The notes beneath the pieces are model-generated. The model was given only the letters and a program-made list of their open reading frames with translations, was not told the DNA's origin and made no database searches. Below are positions 17,076 through 24,004 of a stretch of 38,090 nt of DNA, piece after piece (position 1 is the first letter of the stretch; every line of letters begins with the position of its first letter). Location: positions 1 through 38,090 of the IMG/VR virus record IMGVR_UViG_3300022200_000142; one strand, 5' to 3'. The position numbers and the translations under genes were made by a program. Origin of the DNA: a virus.

Positions 17076-17587
17076 AATTCAAAATAAAAAATTAAAAAAG
17101 CCACCTCTCTTTTCAAGTCGTCCAGTGTGCCGTTGTTATATATAGCAACATCCGTATACTCAAATATAGTATCGTCTATGCTAGACTCATCTTCGTATGG
17201 TTTTCTTTCATCGTATACAGCCACAATATAATCAAATACACCCTGTTCAACACAAGATTCAATCTCCCTTGCTGATCTCATGCCAACATAGATGTCGTTA
17301 GTCTTCATTATCTCTTTTGCAAGTCTAGCTGGATCCTCTGAGTTGTACTCGCATATCATGTTGTACCATTCCTCCCGGTGATTCATTCTGTCTTCGTAAC
17401 ACTCCTCAAATGATTTGTATCCATACTTGTCTTTAAGAGCATCGTAGATAAAGATTTCAGCAGCAGCTTGTGAGCTAGACTTAAATGTATATCCATACAT
17501 CTCATTAAGTATACCTGCTACAGTATCCTTACCGTGCCTAGCGTGACCGATGATTAATAGCTTGGGCTTTTTATTACTACTTTTCAT
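17072..17587 (-). CDS. Deoxynucleoside monophosphate kinase-like P-loop protein
   Basis: A 171-residue P-loop protein opening with 'LLIIGHARHGKDTVAGILNEMYG' (Walker A G14-x4-G19-K20-D-T), as in T4 gp1-type dNMP kinases and related adenylate-kinase-like proteins. 'YVGMRSAREIESC' around residues 101-113 fits the nucleotide-binding region and 'DYIVAVYDERKPY' the strand after it. The role would be phosphorylating dNMPs from host DNA breakdown to feed the phage polymerase. The fold is clear; which nucleotide it uses is not. Confidence 0.75.
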   Translation of the reverse strand: MKSSNKKPKLLIIGHARHGKDTVAGILNEMYGYTFKSSSQAAAEIFIYDALKDKYGYKSFEECYEDRMNHREEWYNMICEYNSEDPARLAKEIMKTNDIYVGMRSAREIESCVEQGVFDYIVAVYDERKPYEDESSIDDTIFEYTDVAIYNNGTLDDLKREVAFLIFYFEL

Positions 17588-17601
17588 TCTATTTATTTTT
17601 G

Positions 17602-17672
17602 AGCCAAGTGGGGGACTCGAACCCCCATCCCGCTGTCAACACAGCGACTTTACCAATTACAGCTAACTTGGC
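17602..17672 (-). tRNA. tRNA gene, probably Asn (GUU), with a non-canonical anticodon loop
   Basis: On the minus strand the 7-bp acceptor GCCAAGT/ACTTGGC (17666-17672 with 17603-17609) and a strong T arm (GGGGG TTCGAGT CCCCC) are clear, with a D arm GCTGTAATTGGTAAAGT. The anticodon stem CGCTG/CAGCG leaves a 6-base loop TGTTGA; shifting the stem by one gives an 8-base loop. A normal 7-base loop cannot be drawn. GUU after a U is the best anticodon reading. No CCA is encoded. Confidence 0.75.
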
Positions 17673-17677
17673 AACTA

Positions 17678-17793
17678 CCCCCGACTTTCGCTTGGGGATT
17701 AGTGTAAGCTCTTATACCAGACTTACACAGCGGGAAGGGATCATCTAGCTAGGGCTGCCCTTCGTGTCATCTCTCTGCATGATTAGATCAGAG
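17678..17793 (-). ncRNA. Folded RNA segment directly upstream of the tRNA
   Basis: About 115 nt without an ORF. Inverted repeats, in plus coordinates: CTCTG/CAGAG (17773-17777, 17789-17793), GAAGGG/CCCTTC (17734-17739, 17758-17763), GTGTAAG/CTTACAC (17702-17708, 17722-17728) and CCCC/GGGG (17679-17682, 17694-17697). The last hairpin has a CGAAAG-type loop and runs into a GTCGGGGG(T)AGTTGCC motif shared with 34633-34648. It may be the upstream part of the tRNA transcript or an independent RNA. Confidence 0.45.
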
Positions 17794-17811
17794 GCTAAGA
17801 TACTCTCCTGT

Positions 17812-18036
17812 TTACTTTAGAATTTCACGCCACTTCTTACTTATCTTTGTTGGGTCATTAACATACTCCGATAAAACAGCTATCATTTCATCGTTGTCCT
17901 CAAAAGCTATTGATTTACAACCAACTCTTACAATACAACCTCTTGATAAGAAATTTATTCTTACGTCGTAATCTTCTAACCTAGTTTCAATACTAGCTTG
18001 ATTTATGACTTTTGGTTCTAGTTCTCTTCCTTCCAT
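17812..18036 (-). CDS. Hypothetical protein, 74 aa
   Basis: Not recognised. A small alpha/beta protein with a central beta pair (YDVRINFLSRGCIVRVGCKSIAF) and a C-terminal helix ending in 'KKWREIL'. Two Cys (C34 and C40) have no zinc-like spacing. It lies 21 bases after the SPFH lipoprotein gene and is probably cotranscribed with it. Confidence 0.6.
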   Translation of the reverse strand: MEGRELEPKVINQASIETRLEDYDVRINFLSRGCIVRVGCKSIAFEDNDEMIAVLSEYVNDPTKISKKWREILK

Positions 18037-18057
18037 TTTTATTTAGTTTTTAATTGT

Positions 18058-18852
18058 TTACTTTAATCCTCTTACGATAGCTGTTTCTGATCCGAACACA
18101 TTGTTCTCACCATACTTACTTTTACCTTGACGAGCATATTCTAGATCAACCTCAAGTTGCTTCAACTGTAAAATCTCAGGTGTAGATAATAGCTTTTTGG
18201 TTTTAGCGTCTAGCACACCGGCATCATAGTTACCCTGTGCTTCAGCAACCTTAGCTTTTGCTAACGCAACCTGCTCTGCTTCTTTCTTTTCAGCAAGCTC
18301 GTTACGACCTAACTGTACTGCTGTTTCTTCTGCAAGTTTAGCAACTGAAGCCGGGATATCAACATCGGTCATTTGTAATCGTCTAAACTCTACATAGAAC
18401 TCAGGTAACTCTTGTGCTATAATCTCTGATAAAATCTGCTCTGCTTCTGTCCTCTTATTAATATTTAAGTCTACAGCAGAATATCTAGGAACCACTTCTT
18501 TACCAGCGCTCTTTAATGTCTTGATGATCTTAGTTTCGACATCTGTAATCTGTGTGTGAAGCAAGTTAACCTTATCTGGGTTCAAACGGTAATCAAGAGC
18601 AAGCTCAACAGTTGTTGACATATTGTTCTTGTCGTTGAACTCAAAGGTTTGGGTCAATGTCTTTTCGCGGACATCATACTCAACCATGTCATCCCACACC
18701 CAGTGAAGACCAACATTCATACCTTCTGGATACACTGTGGTTAAATTAGTTTGACCACCCCACGACACCTCGACACCTTTGTGTCCAGAATCAACCGTAG
18801 TACAACTTGTAATTAACAAAGCAGCTACAACTGCGTACATCACCTTTTTCAT
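18058..18852 (-). CDS. SPFH/Band 7 (prohibitin-like) lipoprotein
   Basis: A 264-residue lipoprotein: signal MKKVMYAVVAALLITSC with lipobox I-T-S-C17, then a Band 7 domain (about 22-190). The latter has the usual start 'VDSGHKGVEVSWGG', the 'LTVYPEG' stretch, 'STTVELALDYRL' and the 'VDIPASVAKLAEETAVQ' helix. A long Ala/Glu/Lys helix follows (KKEAEQVALAKAKVAEAQGN, about 190-230). SPFH proteins form large rings or cages on membranes and control proteases and membrane domains. Phages of Bacteroidetes sometimes carry them, perhaps to remodel the envelope or block lysis or superinfection. The domain is clear; the phage role is unknown. Confidence 0.8.
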   Translation of the reverse strand: MKKVMYAVVAALLITSCTTVDSGHKGVEVSWGGQTNLTTVYPEGMNVGLHWVWDDMVEYDVREKTLTQTFEFNDKNNMSTTVELALDYRLNPDKVNLLHTQITDVETKIIKTLKSAGKEVVPRYSAVDLNINKRTEAEQILSEIIAQELPEFYVEFRRLQMTDVDIPASVAKLAEETAVQLGRNELAEKKEAEQVALAKAKVAEAQGNYDAGVLDAKTKKLLSTPEILQLKQLEVDLEYARQGKSKYGENNVFGSETAIVRGLK

Positions 18853-18854
18853 AA

Positions 18855-19088
18855 TTAATTGAATTTATTGTTTTTAGATTGAATAAGATACACTATCAAT
18901 AAGGGTAAGCCTACTGGAAACAAAGCTCCAAGCATTAAAGAAATGAACCCAAGCCAAAGAGCATTATCAATATAATCTGATCTATCATATCTTTTTCTTG
19001 GATTAAGTTTTAAATCTTTGTTTAACCTATCAAGTAGTAAGTAAAATGAAATCGTTGCGGATACTACCGCTAATAAAAAGTAAATCAT
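18855..19088 (-). CDS. Small membrane protein, two helices
   Basis: A 77-residue protein with membrane segments at residues 1-19 and about 47-69, joined by a basic loop (DLNPRKRYDRSDY-like) and ending in a short basic tail. It sits 2 bases before the SPFH gene, and its start overlaps the stop of another tiny membrane gene (ATGA). The three genes likely form one envelope-directed unit; a partner of the SPFH lipoprotein is plausible. Confidence 0.6.
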   Translation of the reverse strand: MIYFLLAVVSATISFYLLLDRLNKDLKLNPRKRYDRSDYIDNALWLGFISLMLGALFPVGLPLLIVYLIQSKNNKFN

Positions 19089-19186
19089 CTTCGTTTGGTT
19101 TTTCTTGTTCGCTTAATAAATACATAGGTAAGCCAAAAGACATACACTACTGCTGATATTGCTAAAAGTCCTAATGCTCCTTTCAT
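19085..19186 (-). CDS. Tiny single-span membrane protein, 33 aa
   Basis: A 33-residue frame from ATG 19186: 'MKGALGLLAISAVVYVFWLTYV' forms one membrane helix, followed by a very basic tail (IKRTRKTKRR) that should stay in the cytoplasm. Its start and stop overlap both neighbours as ATGA (19183-19186 and 19085-19088). That precise double coupling is strong support for translation despite the length. Confidence 0.65.
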   Translation of the reverse strand: MKGALGLLAISAVVYVFWLTYVFIKRTRKTKRR

Positions 19187-19446
19187 AATTCAGTGTTATC
19201 TACGTTTAAGACTCTTTCGATGTTTAAGATCAACCTCTTGTTTTCAAGATACACCTGCTCTAGCTCGTTCTTTTCTAGCTCTGCCTTAGTAATAATTTCC
19301 TCTTGAACTTCCATGTCTTTCATCACGTCATGGTTAATTTTACTGAGGTCTGCTACTGTTTTTCTGAATATGCTTGTCGCGTTTTCAGATGCCTTTCTAC
19401 GAGAAGCTGCTCCCGTAGATTGTAGTAGGGAATTTAATGGATTCAT
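19183..19446 (-). CDS. Hypothetical coiled-coil protein, 87 aa
   Basis: Not recognised. Almost wholly helical, with heptad-like 'VQEEIITKAELEKNELEQVYLENKRLILNIERVL' over the last 40 residues and a polar N-terminus (MNPLNSLLQSTGAASRRKASENATSIF). It lies 2 bases after the phosphoesterase gene and overlaps the tiny membrane gene by four bases. Confidence 0.6.
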   Translation of the reverse strand: MNPLNSLLQSTGAASRRKASENATSIFRKTVADLSKINHDVMKDMEVQEEIITKAELEKNELEQVYLENKRLILNIERVLNVDNTEL

Positions 19447-19448
19447 GT

Positions 19449-20603
19449 TTATTTGATATTATGGATTACTGTTCCTACTAGCCCCTCTTCACCTTTGAAA
19501 ACAAAGCCTTCCGCACCCTTAATTGCTCCGGTGTATGCTTTGGATGCGTGCCAAGCGTCTGGAGATGATGGAGAGGTGACATACATCACATTCACTCCAC
19601 GATAATCCTTACTTTGTTGTGTAAGGAACTTCTGTGTATGATGAAGGTGTCCAAGTATCCAATAGCGATACGTTGTCATACCCCACTCTCTTGGTCTTTC
19701 GCTACTCATTATCAGCGGAAGATCTTGTGGTTTTTCGTTATGTCCATGGGCAAGTCCAATTAACACATCACCCCACTTGTAGTACTTCCTCGCTGGTGGG
19801 TCATTGTCCACAAATACACCCGGATGAGAGTTGAACACAGCAGATAGAGTCTCGCCTAAATAGAATACCCTCTCGTGATCGTGATTAGAGTAAACCATAA
19901 CCACATCCACCGGAGCCACTTTTGATAGTCTTATGACAGCCTCTGTGATAAGCTGAACGCCTACACGGAATAACTTCTGCCATCTGAGGTCATCCATCTG
20001 TGGTGTACCCTTGGTAGTCTGCGGGAATGGAAATGCTCTATCGCTGTTGTAGATATCATTACCAACCGGAAACAGAATCCTCTCTACCTTGTAGGAGGAA
20101 GCTTTAAATATCATATCCTCTAAAGCAAACCTAAACCTGTTCATGGCTATCTTGTAGTCATAGTCCTCACCGGTTTCTAATCCCCAAGCAAGCTTACCTA
20201 TATGAAGGTCAAAGATACATGGTACAAATAGGTTATTGGAGTGCTGCTCCATTGGCATATTGCCCCAAGTGCTACCGTCAATAGAACGTACAGCATCCTG
20301 TACAGCCTCGATGTAATCCTCTTTAATTGCATCTAAGGATAAGGTGGCATTTCTAACGAAGACTGAAGCTCCTTTTGTTTTAATCCAAGCGTGTTGCCAG
20401 TTCTTGGCTTCCATGCCGGACTCCTCTAAGGTTTCTTCAACAACACTATCTCTGAGATTTAACTTACCTATTCTGTAGCGGATAGCTCTAGGTTCAAAGG
20501 TTTCTCCGTATTGATCTGAGAGGATCTTGGCTATGTTATAAGAACCGTTGCCGGAATGATATAACTTTTTGATCTCCTCATCGTACTTTTTGTATTTTGG
20601 CAT
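19449..20603 (-). CDS. Calcineurin-like metallophosphoesterase with N-terminal HTH
   Basis: A 384-residue protein. Residues 1-55 resemble a helix-turn-helix (KKLYHSGNGSYNIAKILSDQYG...RAIRYRIGKL). The catalytic domain carries the metal ligands in order: D132-L-H134, G181-N-D183, N240-H241-D-H, H286-G-H288 and G-H319-L-H321. These five blocks define the calcineurin/SbcD-Mre11 phosphoesterase fold; no SbcC-like ATPase is adjacent. Phage proteins with the HTH-phosphoesterase layout are usually annotated only as DNA-associated phosphoesterases. It is the first gene after a strong terminator, so it begins a transcription unit. Substrate unknown; DNA end processing is inferred. Confidence 0.8.
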   Translation of the reverse strand: MPKYKKYDEEIKKLYHSGNGSYNIAKILSDQYGETFEPRAIRYRIGKLNLRDSVVEETLEESGMEAKNWQHAWIKTKGASVFVRNATLSLDAIKEDYIEAVQDAVRSIDGSTWGNMPMEQHSNNLFVPCIFDLHIGKLAWGLETGEDYDYKIAMNRFRFALEDMIFKASSYKVERILFPVGNDIYNSDRAFPFPQTTKGTPQMDDLRWQKLFRVGVQLITEAVIRLSKVAPVDVVMVYSNHDHERVFYLGETLSAVFNSHPGVFVDNDPPARKYYKWGDVLIGLAHGHNEKPQDLPLIMSSERPREWGMTTYRYWILGHLHHTQKFLTQQSKDYRGVNVMYVTSPSSPDAWHASKAYTGAIKGAEGFVFKGEEGLVGTVIHNIK

Positions 20604-20611
20604 ATTGTTGT

Positions 20612-20651
20612 TTTAAAAGTGCGGGAGGGTAACCAATCAAACCTCCCGCAC
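20612..20651 (-). terminator. Intrinsic terminator after the HNH gene
   Basis: On the minus strand a 10-bp GC-rich perfect stem GTGCGGGAGG/CCTCCCGCAC (20642-20651 with 20619-20628), with a 13-nt loop, is followed directly by TTTTAAAA. It separates the replication operon ending with the HNH gene (stop at 20677) from the phosphoesterase gene (start 20603). Confidence 0.85.
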
Positions 20652-20676
20652 ATAATGATTAATCTGAAACGCAAAA

Positions 20677-20940
20677 CTAACTCTTTCTGTTAAATTCACA
20701 AAATTTTTTATGAATTTTCTTCAGTAACTCTTTATACTCATTGATGTCACCATAAGAGGTGTGACACTCTCTGCATACAGCCATAAGGTTTTCAATGTGA
20801 TCTGCTGATTTAGATCCACCCATACCTCTGGCTTCAATGTGGTGTATGTCAACAGCCCTTCTACTGCAAATTTCACATGGGATAAAGTCTTCTATTCCAT
20901 AGTCAAAATGAGCCATGTAAATCTTAGTGTGCTTTTTCAC
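20677..20940 (-). CDS. HNH endonuclease
   Basis: An 87-residue HNH nuclease. 'FIPCEICSRRAVDIHHIEARGMGG' gives the first CxxC and the H-H of motif one. 'HIENLMAVCRECH' supplies the N and the second zinc pair, so the full treble-clef core is present. GTG 20940 gives an N-terminus (KKHTKIYM) that I associate with related Bacteroidetes HNH proteins; ATG 20916 is an alternative lying just after the upstream stop. It overlaps the AP2-like gene by 17 bases. The HNH may be a packaging-associated nicking enzyme or a free-standing homing nuclease. Confidence 0.85.
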   Translation of the reverse strand: MKKHTKIYMAHFDYGIEDFIPCEICSRRAVDIHHIEARGMGGSKSADHIENLMAVCRECHTSYGDINEYKELLKKIHKKFCEFNRKS

Positions 20941-21160
20941 ACATCTTAGGTTTTAAGATATTCACCGGGGACTTACCAATCTTAGCCATATAAACATCGT
21001 AAGCAACAGCTGCTTCTCTTTCTGTCTCACACTCTTTTTCCCAGTAGGTGTAATTTCTATTTGATCTCGCTATCCAAATTTCTTTGTTGTTTCTATAAAC
21101 TGACGCTACTCCTTTATATAATTCACTCTTCTTCAAATACTTTCTGTTATCTCTGTGCAT
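20924..21160 (-). CDS. AP2-like DNA-binding domain protein
   Basis: A 78-residue protein that is essentially one AP2/ERF-type domain. 'YKGVASVYRNNKEIWIARSNRNYTYW' gives the three-stranded sheet with the conserved GV and W-I-A. 'TEREAAVAYDVYMAKIGKSPVNIL' gives the AA-x-AYD helix and closing Asn. In phages AP2 domains are commonly fused to HNH nucleases as the DNA-reading part of homing enzymes. Here the HNH is a separate, overlapping downstream gene, suggesting a split AP2-HNH pair. The domain call rests on motif resemblance. Confidence 0.65.
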   Translation of the reverse strand: MHRDNRKYLKKSELYKGVASVYRNNKEIWIARSNRNYTYWEKECETEREAAVAYDVYMAKIGKSPVNILKPKMCEKAH

Positions 21161-21482
21161 CTCTTTCTGATTTCAAATAAGATAGGATTGATTGTAATGC
21201 TGTAATTCTAATCTGTAGTGCTTGTTTCAAGCTTGCAGTGTAATCTCTATCAAAAGCTTCTCCGCTAAGAAGTGATTCAACGTGTGATGATGTGTCACTC
21301 TTTTTCACAACACCATCATCGTGCAGCAACTTTCTACAAACATCAAAATGTTGTTTAGCTTTTGCTGCATGAAGCGCAGCGTTAGACATGAGAGCTGAAA
21401 GCTCTTCTATCTTTTCAATTACATTGTAGGGAGAATACACATCTACTTTCTCCTCTATAGCTTGAGATATTTGCTCTGTCAA
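21147..21482 (-). CDS. Hypothetical helical protein, 111 aa, TTG start
   Basis: Not recognised. Helical, with Ala-rich 'ELSALMSNAALHAAKAKQHFDVCRKLL' and a C-terminal helix (LKQALQIRITALQSILSYLKSE). The only suitable start is TTG 21482, overlapping the polymerase stop as TTGA; no ATG occurs before residue 32. It shares 14 bases with the AP2-like gene. Tight coupling to the polymerase suggests an accessory replication role, which is inference. Confidence 0.6.
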   Translation of the reverse strand: MTEQISQAIEEKVDVYSPYNVIEKIEELSALMSNAALHAAKAKQHFDVCRKLLHDDGVVKKSDTSSHVESLLSGEAFDRDYTASLKQALQIRITALQSILSYLKSERDAQR

Positions 21483-23293
21483 AATAATTTTAATTGTGAG
21501 GGTTTGACAACTTCTATGATTTTATAAACCTCTGAAATGTAATACTGATAATCAATATCATAATCAGAGAGTTCGACAAAGTTATTAAATAATCTCACAG
21601 GTTGTTGTGCGCAAATACTTGTTTTTTCTAAGGTTGTTTTTTTCACCTTAAACATATAGTCGCCCTTGTTAGAAGCGTAATATCTGTTTATTCTTTGTGG
21701 TAGTTTATGCTCTCCTAACAGAACATAAAATTGACTACCAACTTTTTGACTCATGCAGAAATTGTAAATGTTTTTATGATTTCTGATTGTATCTTCCGGG
21801 GCAACACTGTTTGCAAAATACTCATAGAGTGCTATTTTGATAATTGGTTTATCGTAACCTTTACCCAACACTAACGATCTTGTCCAATCACCTTTCTCTT
21901 TAACAGAGCCAGCAAACTGACCATTTTCGTTACACACAAAAGCATAGTAGCAGTTAACATCGCGTCTGATAATCTTATTGTAATAAGCATACTCTAACTG
22001 CATAAGGGTGTCTCTTTGCCACTGGTTGCAAACTTCATAATACTTCTCCAAATTATTCTTCTTCACCCTTGCTGTAACACCGTCTGTGTTTGCGCTAATA
22101 ACTTCAAATCCATTGAGCACAAGTCTCTCACACAACATTGTCAGTAAGAGTTGACCTGAAACAGTAATGGTAAAGAAAACTTTTTCATCTCTCACCCATG
22201 CATACTGGTTTCTTAAGTTACCAAAAGTGCCGTTGAGAGCAAGCTTAAATGTTTCACTCTTGAGTTTATCTCCAGCTTTTTTTGCAACAATTCTTTCGTC
22301 ATATATTTTTCGGTACACTTCCACAAAAGCGGAACCTAAATGAGCAGGGTGAAGATCGTATTCAATAACTATTCGTGGATAAAAAGAAGTTACATCCGCA
22401 TCAATGAAAAGTTCGTCATCGTCTGTTGTTAAAACTCCCGGTGCATCTTCTGTATGTAAACCACCAACACCATAACTGTAAAGTTTATCATGAAACTTTA
22501 CCTTATTTGAAACAGAGGTGTCAGATTTACTTTTATAAAACTCAAGAAGGTCTTGAAATTCTTTAGATTTAAAAGAAACTGTATCTACGATACACTCTTC
22601 AAGTCTTAGTTCAGAATAGTCTTTAGGAGATCTATCTTTTATGGATTTTTCTGAAGACCCTGTTAGTCCAGAATACATTCTTAATAGAACAGCCAACCCT
22701 GTAGACACACCATCTCTACTCATCACATCGATACCATAAGATTTTTCAATCTCAACTCTTAGGTTTAATGATTCTGCAACAGTCTTTGCTAAATGTTTGG
22801 TGAACTCAACGTCGTTGTAACAATAACTAATCACCTCATCAAAGTTCTCCACCGGAATATTTTCATGTGGGGAAAACGGTAAGTCTTGAACCTTGTGCCA
22901 CTGAAGAGTGATCATCAAACTCTTAAGAGAAACTCTTAGTTTTTTACTAAAGAGCATCTTTAACAAGTCAACAGTTTTGGGAACAATTGGGTATTTTTTA
23001 ATGAGTTCCCATTTGTGTAAACCATCGTCCGCACCAATTAAATCACAAGACAGTTCATACAACTCATAACAACCAGCTCCAGAAGCAGCAGCCGACAATA
23101 TTGGATTATCATATTCAATATTGTTGTACCCCATCAACAGCAAGTCGTTTGATAAAAACTCAGCAAGTAAGAAACTTTCGTCTTTTCTAGCAGAAATCTC
23201 AAACCCATAAGACTCATTTTTCCTGTAATTGATAAACAGAACATAGAAGAAGTTTGGTGCAACTTCAATATCAAAAACAAAAACATTCTTCAT
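21479..23293 (-). CDS. Family B DNA polymerase with 3'-5' exonuclease
   Basis: A compact 604-residue PolB. Exonuclease motifs: I F7-D8-I-E10, II GYNNIEYDNPIL (55-66), III YCYND161. The linker Y-x-G-G motif is YGVGGLH (274-280). Polymerase motif A is D300-VTSFYP, motif B is K350-LALNGTFG and motif C is A-N402-T-D404-G, a variant of the usual DTDS in which the first Asp is Asn. There are no obvious TPR1/TPR2 insertions, so protein priming is not indicated, and a primase-helicase is encoded upstream. The ATG overlaps the stop of the DnaA-like gene (ATGA). It should be the replicative polymerase. Length and motifs resemble the PolB type of crAss-like and related Bacteroidetes phages. Confidence 0.9.
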   Translation of the reverse strand: MKNVFVFDIEVAPNFFYVLFINYRKNESYGFEISARKDESFLLAEFLSNDLLLMGYNNIEYDNPILSAAASGAGCYELYELSCDLIGADDGLHKWELIKKYPIVPKTVDLLKMLFSKKLRVSLKSLMITLQWHKVQDLPFSPHENIPVENFDEVISYCYNDVEFTKHLAKTVAESLNLRVEIEKSYGIDVMSRDGVSTGLAVLLRMYSGLTGSSEKSIKDRSPKDYSELRLEECIVDTVSFKSKEFQDLLEFYKSKSDTSVSNKVKFHDKLYSYGVGGLHTEDAPGVLTTDDDELFIDADVTSFYPRIVIEYDLHPAHLGSAFVEVYRKIYDERIVAKKAGDKLKSETFKLALNGTFGNLRNQYAWVRDEKVFFTITVSGQLLLTMLCERLVLNGFEVISANTDGVTARVKKNNLEKYYEVCNQWQRDTLMQLEYAYYNKIIRRDVNCYYAFVCNENGQFAGSVKEKGDWTRSLVLGKGYDKPIIKIALYEYFANSVAPEDTIRNHKNIYNFCMSQKVGSQFYVLLGEHKLPQRINRYYASNKGDYMFKVKKTTLEKTSICAQQPVRLFNNFVELSDYDIDYQYYISEVYKIIEVVKPSQLKLF

Positions 23294-23730
23294 CGTATTG
23301 GTATGTTTAAATCTGTAAACTGTTTAATAGTTCCGTTAAAATCTTTCCCCTTTAATCGGTATAAATCTAAGTCTGATTGTATCCTTTCTAAATGCTGATT
23401 TACTGAGGTGTGATCCCAACCTTTACCGTAAAGATTCCCGATATGGCTTCTTGGAATGTTTGTGACTTCACATAGAACCCAAGAGATGATTCTTCTTGCT
23501 GTTGTTACTTTTTGCGGAGGTCTTCTGTTATACTTTTGATAGACACTTTTAAGAGGAACGTCAAAGTAATCACAAATCCTTTTTATAGTGTTTTCAATAG
23601 CTGCATCTAAAGTATTCTTAGTCTGGGTTCTGATGATGTTGGATAGAACATCTATTGTTTTAAGGTCTTCCTCAACTCGACTAAGTAAAAACTCTACCTC
23701 TTGTTTCTTATCTTCTATGGATTCCTTCAT
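23290..23730 (-). CDS. Orphan DnaA domain IV-like DNA-binding protein
   Basis: A 146-residue protein. Residues 1-45 form a helical, coiled-coil-like N-terminus. Residues 46-125 look like DnaA domain IV: 'ENTIKRICDYFDVPLKSVYQKYNRR', then 'KVTTARRIISWVLCEVTNIPRSHIGNLYG' and the signature 'WDHTSVNQHLERI' (D106-H-T-S-V110). No AAA+ module is present, so it can bind DnaA-box-like DNA but not oligomerise with ATP as DnaA does. Its gene overlaps PolB downstream and the HTH gene upstream. Origin recognition for the phage, or titration of host DnaA boxes, is the likely use; this is inference. Confidence 0.75.
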   Translation of the reverse strand: MKESIEDKKQEVEFLLSRVEEDLKTIDVLSNIIRTQTKNTLDAAIENTIKRICDYFDVPLKSVYQKYNRRPPQKVTTARRIISWVLCEVTNIPRSHIGNLYGKGWDHTSVNQHLERIQSDLDLYRLKGKDFNGTIKQFTDLNIPIR

Positions 23731-23932
23731 TTATGTATAGTTTTAACCAACATAGATTCATATAGTGTTCTGTGCTGAATAGTGGTTTAACCTCTTTTGT
23801 TTCTGTGGAGGTCTTTAGTTGATAGGTGTGTCTATGTACTGTTGACTCTGTGGTGTTATAGTAACGTGCCACGTCAGCACTACTCCACCCACGCATTAGT
23901 TTTAGTAGGTACTTTGTTCTTTTAGTCAGCAT
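23708..23932 (-). CDS. Small helix-turn-helix protein
   Basis: A 74-residue protein whose first half is a helix-turn-helix of the sigma-region-4/LuxR/transposase type: 'LLKLMRGWSSADVARYYNTTESTVHRHTYQLK' (about residues 9-40). The C-terminus is short and aromatic. It overlaps the DnaA-like gene by 23 bases and is preceded by a 42-bp regulatory block found again at 34.8 kb. It probably regulates transcription of the replication operon, possibly through that block. Confidence 0.65.
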   Translation of the reverse strand: MLTKRTKYLLKLMRGWSSADVARYYNTTESTVHRHTYQLKTSTETKEVKPLFSTEHYMNLCWLKLYINEGIHRR

Positions 23933-23933
23933 T

Positions 23934-23975
23934 GTGAAACATTATTTTACGTGAAACATAGACTTAATAGATGTT
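23934..23975 (-). promoter_or_regulatory. Conserved 42-bp block, copy 1
   Basis: Two direct repeats GTGAAACAT (23934-23942, 23951-23959) at 17-bp spacing, followed by GACTTAATAGATGTT. The block matches 34801-34842 at 38 of 42 positions. On the coding (minus) strand it ends one base before the start codon of the HTH gene, so it lies in the leader. It may be an operator or phage-modified promoter. Confidence 0.65.
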
Positions 23976-24002
23976 GTAAAACATTAAAACGATTTTACAA
24001 CA
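23972..24002 (-). promoter_or_regulatory. AT-rich hairpin between folded RNA and operon leader
   Basis: Perfect 10-bp inverted repeat TGTTGTAAAA/TTTTACAACA (23972-23981, 23993-24002) with an 11-nt loop. It lies between the folded RNA at 24005-24114 and the 42-bp block, and could end the RNA or act as an operator. It has no U-run typical of an intrinsic terminator. Confidence 0.5.
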
Positions 24003-24004
24003 AT

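Noticed and set aside
17678-17793. A CRISPR-like array or tracrRNA near the Cas4-like gene
   Set aside because: The inverted repeats are all different, with no regular repeat-spacer pattern and no other cas gene.
23934-23959. A parS-like partition site
   Set aside because: The half-sites are direct repeats rather than the inverted GTTTCACGTGAAAC palindrome, and no ParB gene is present.
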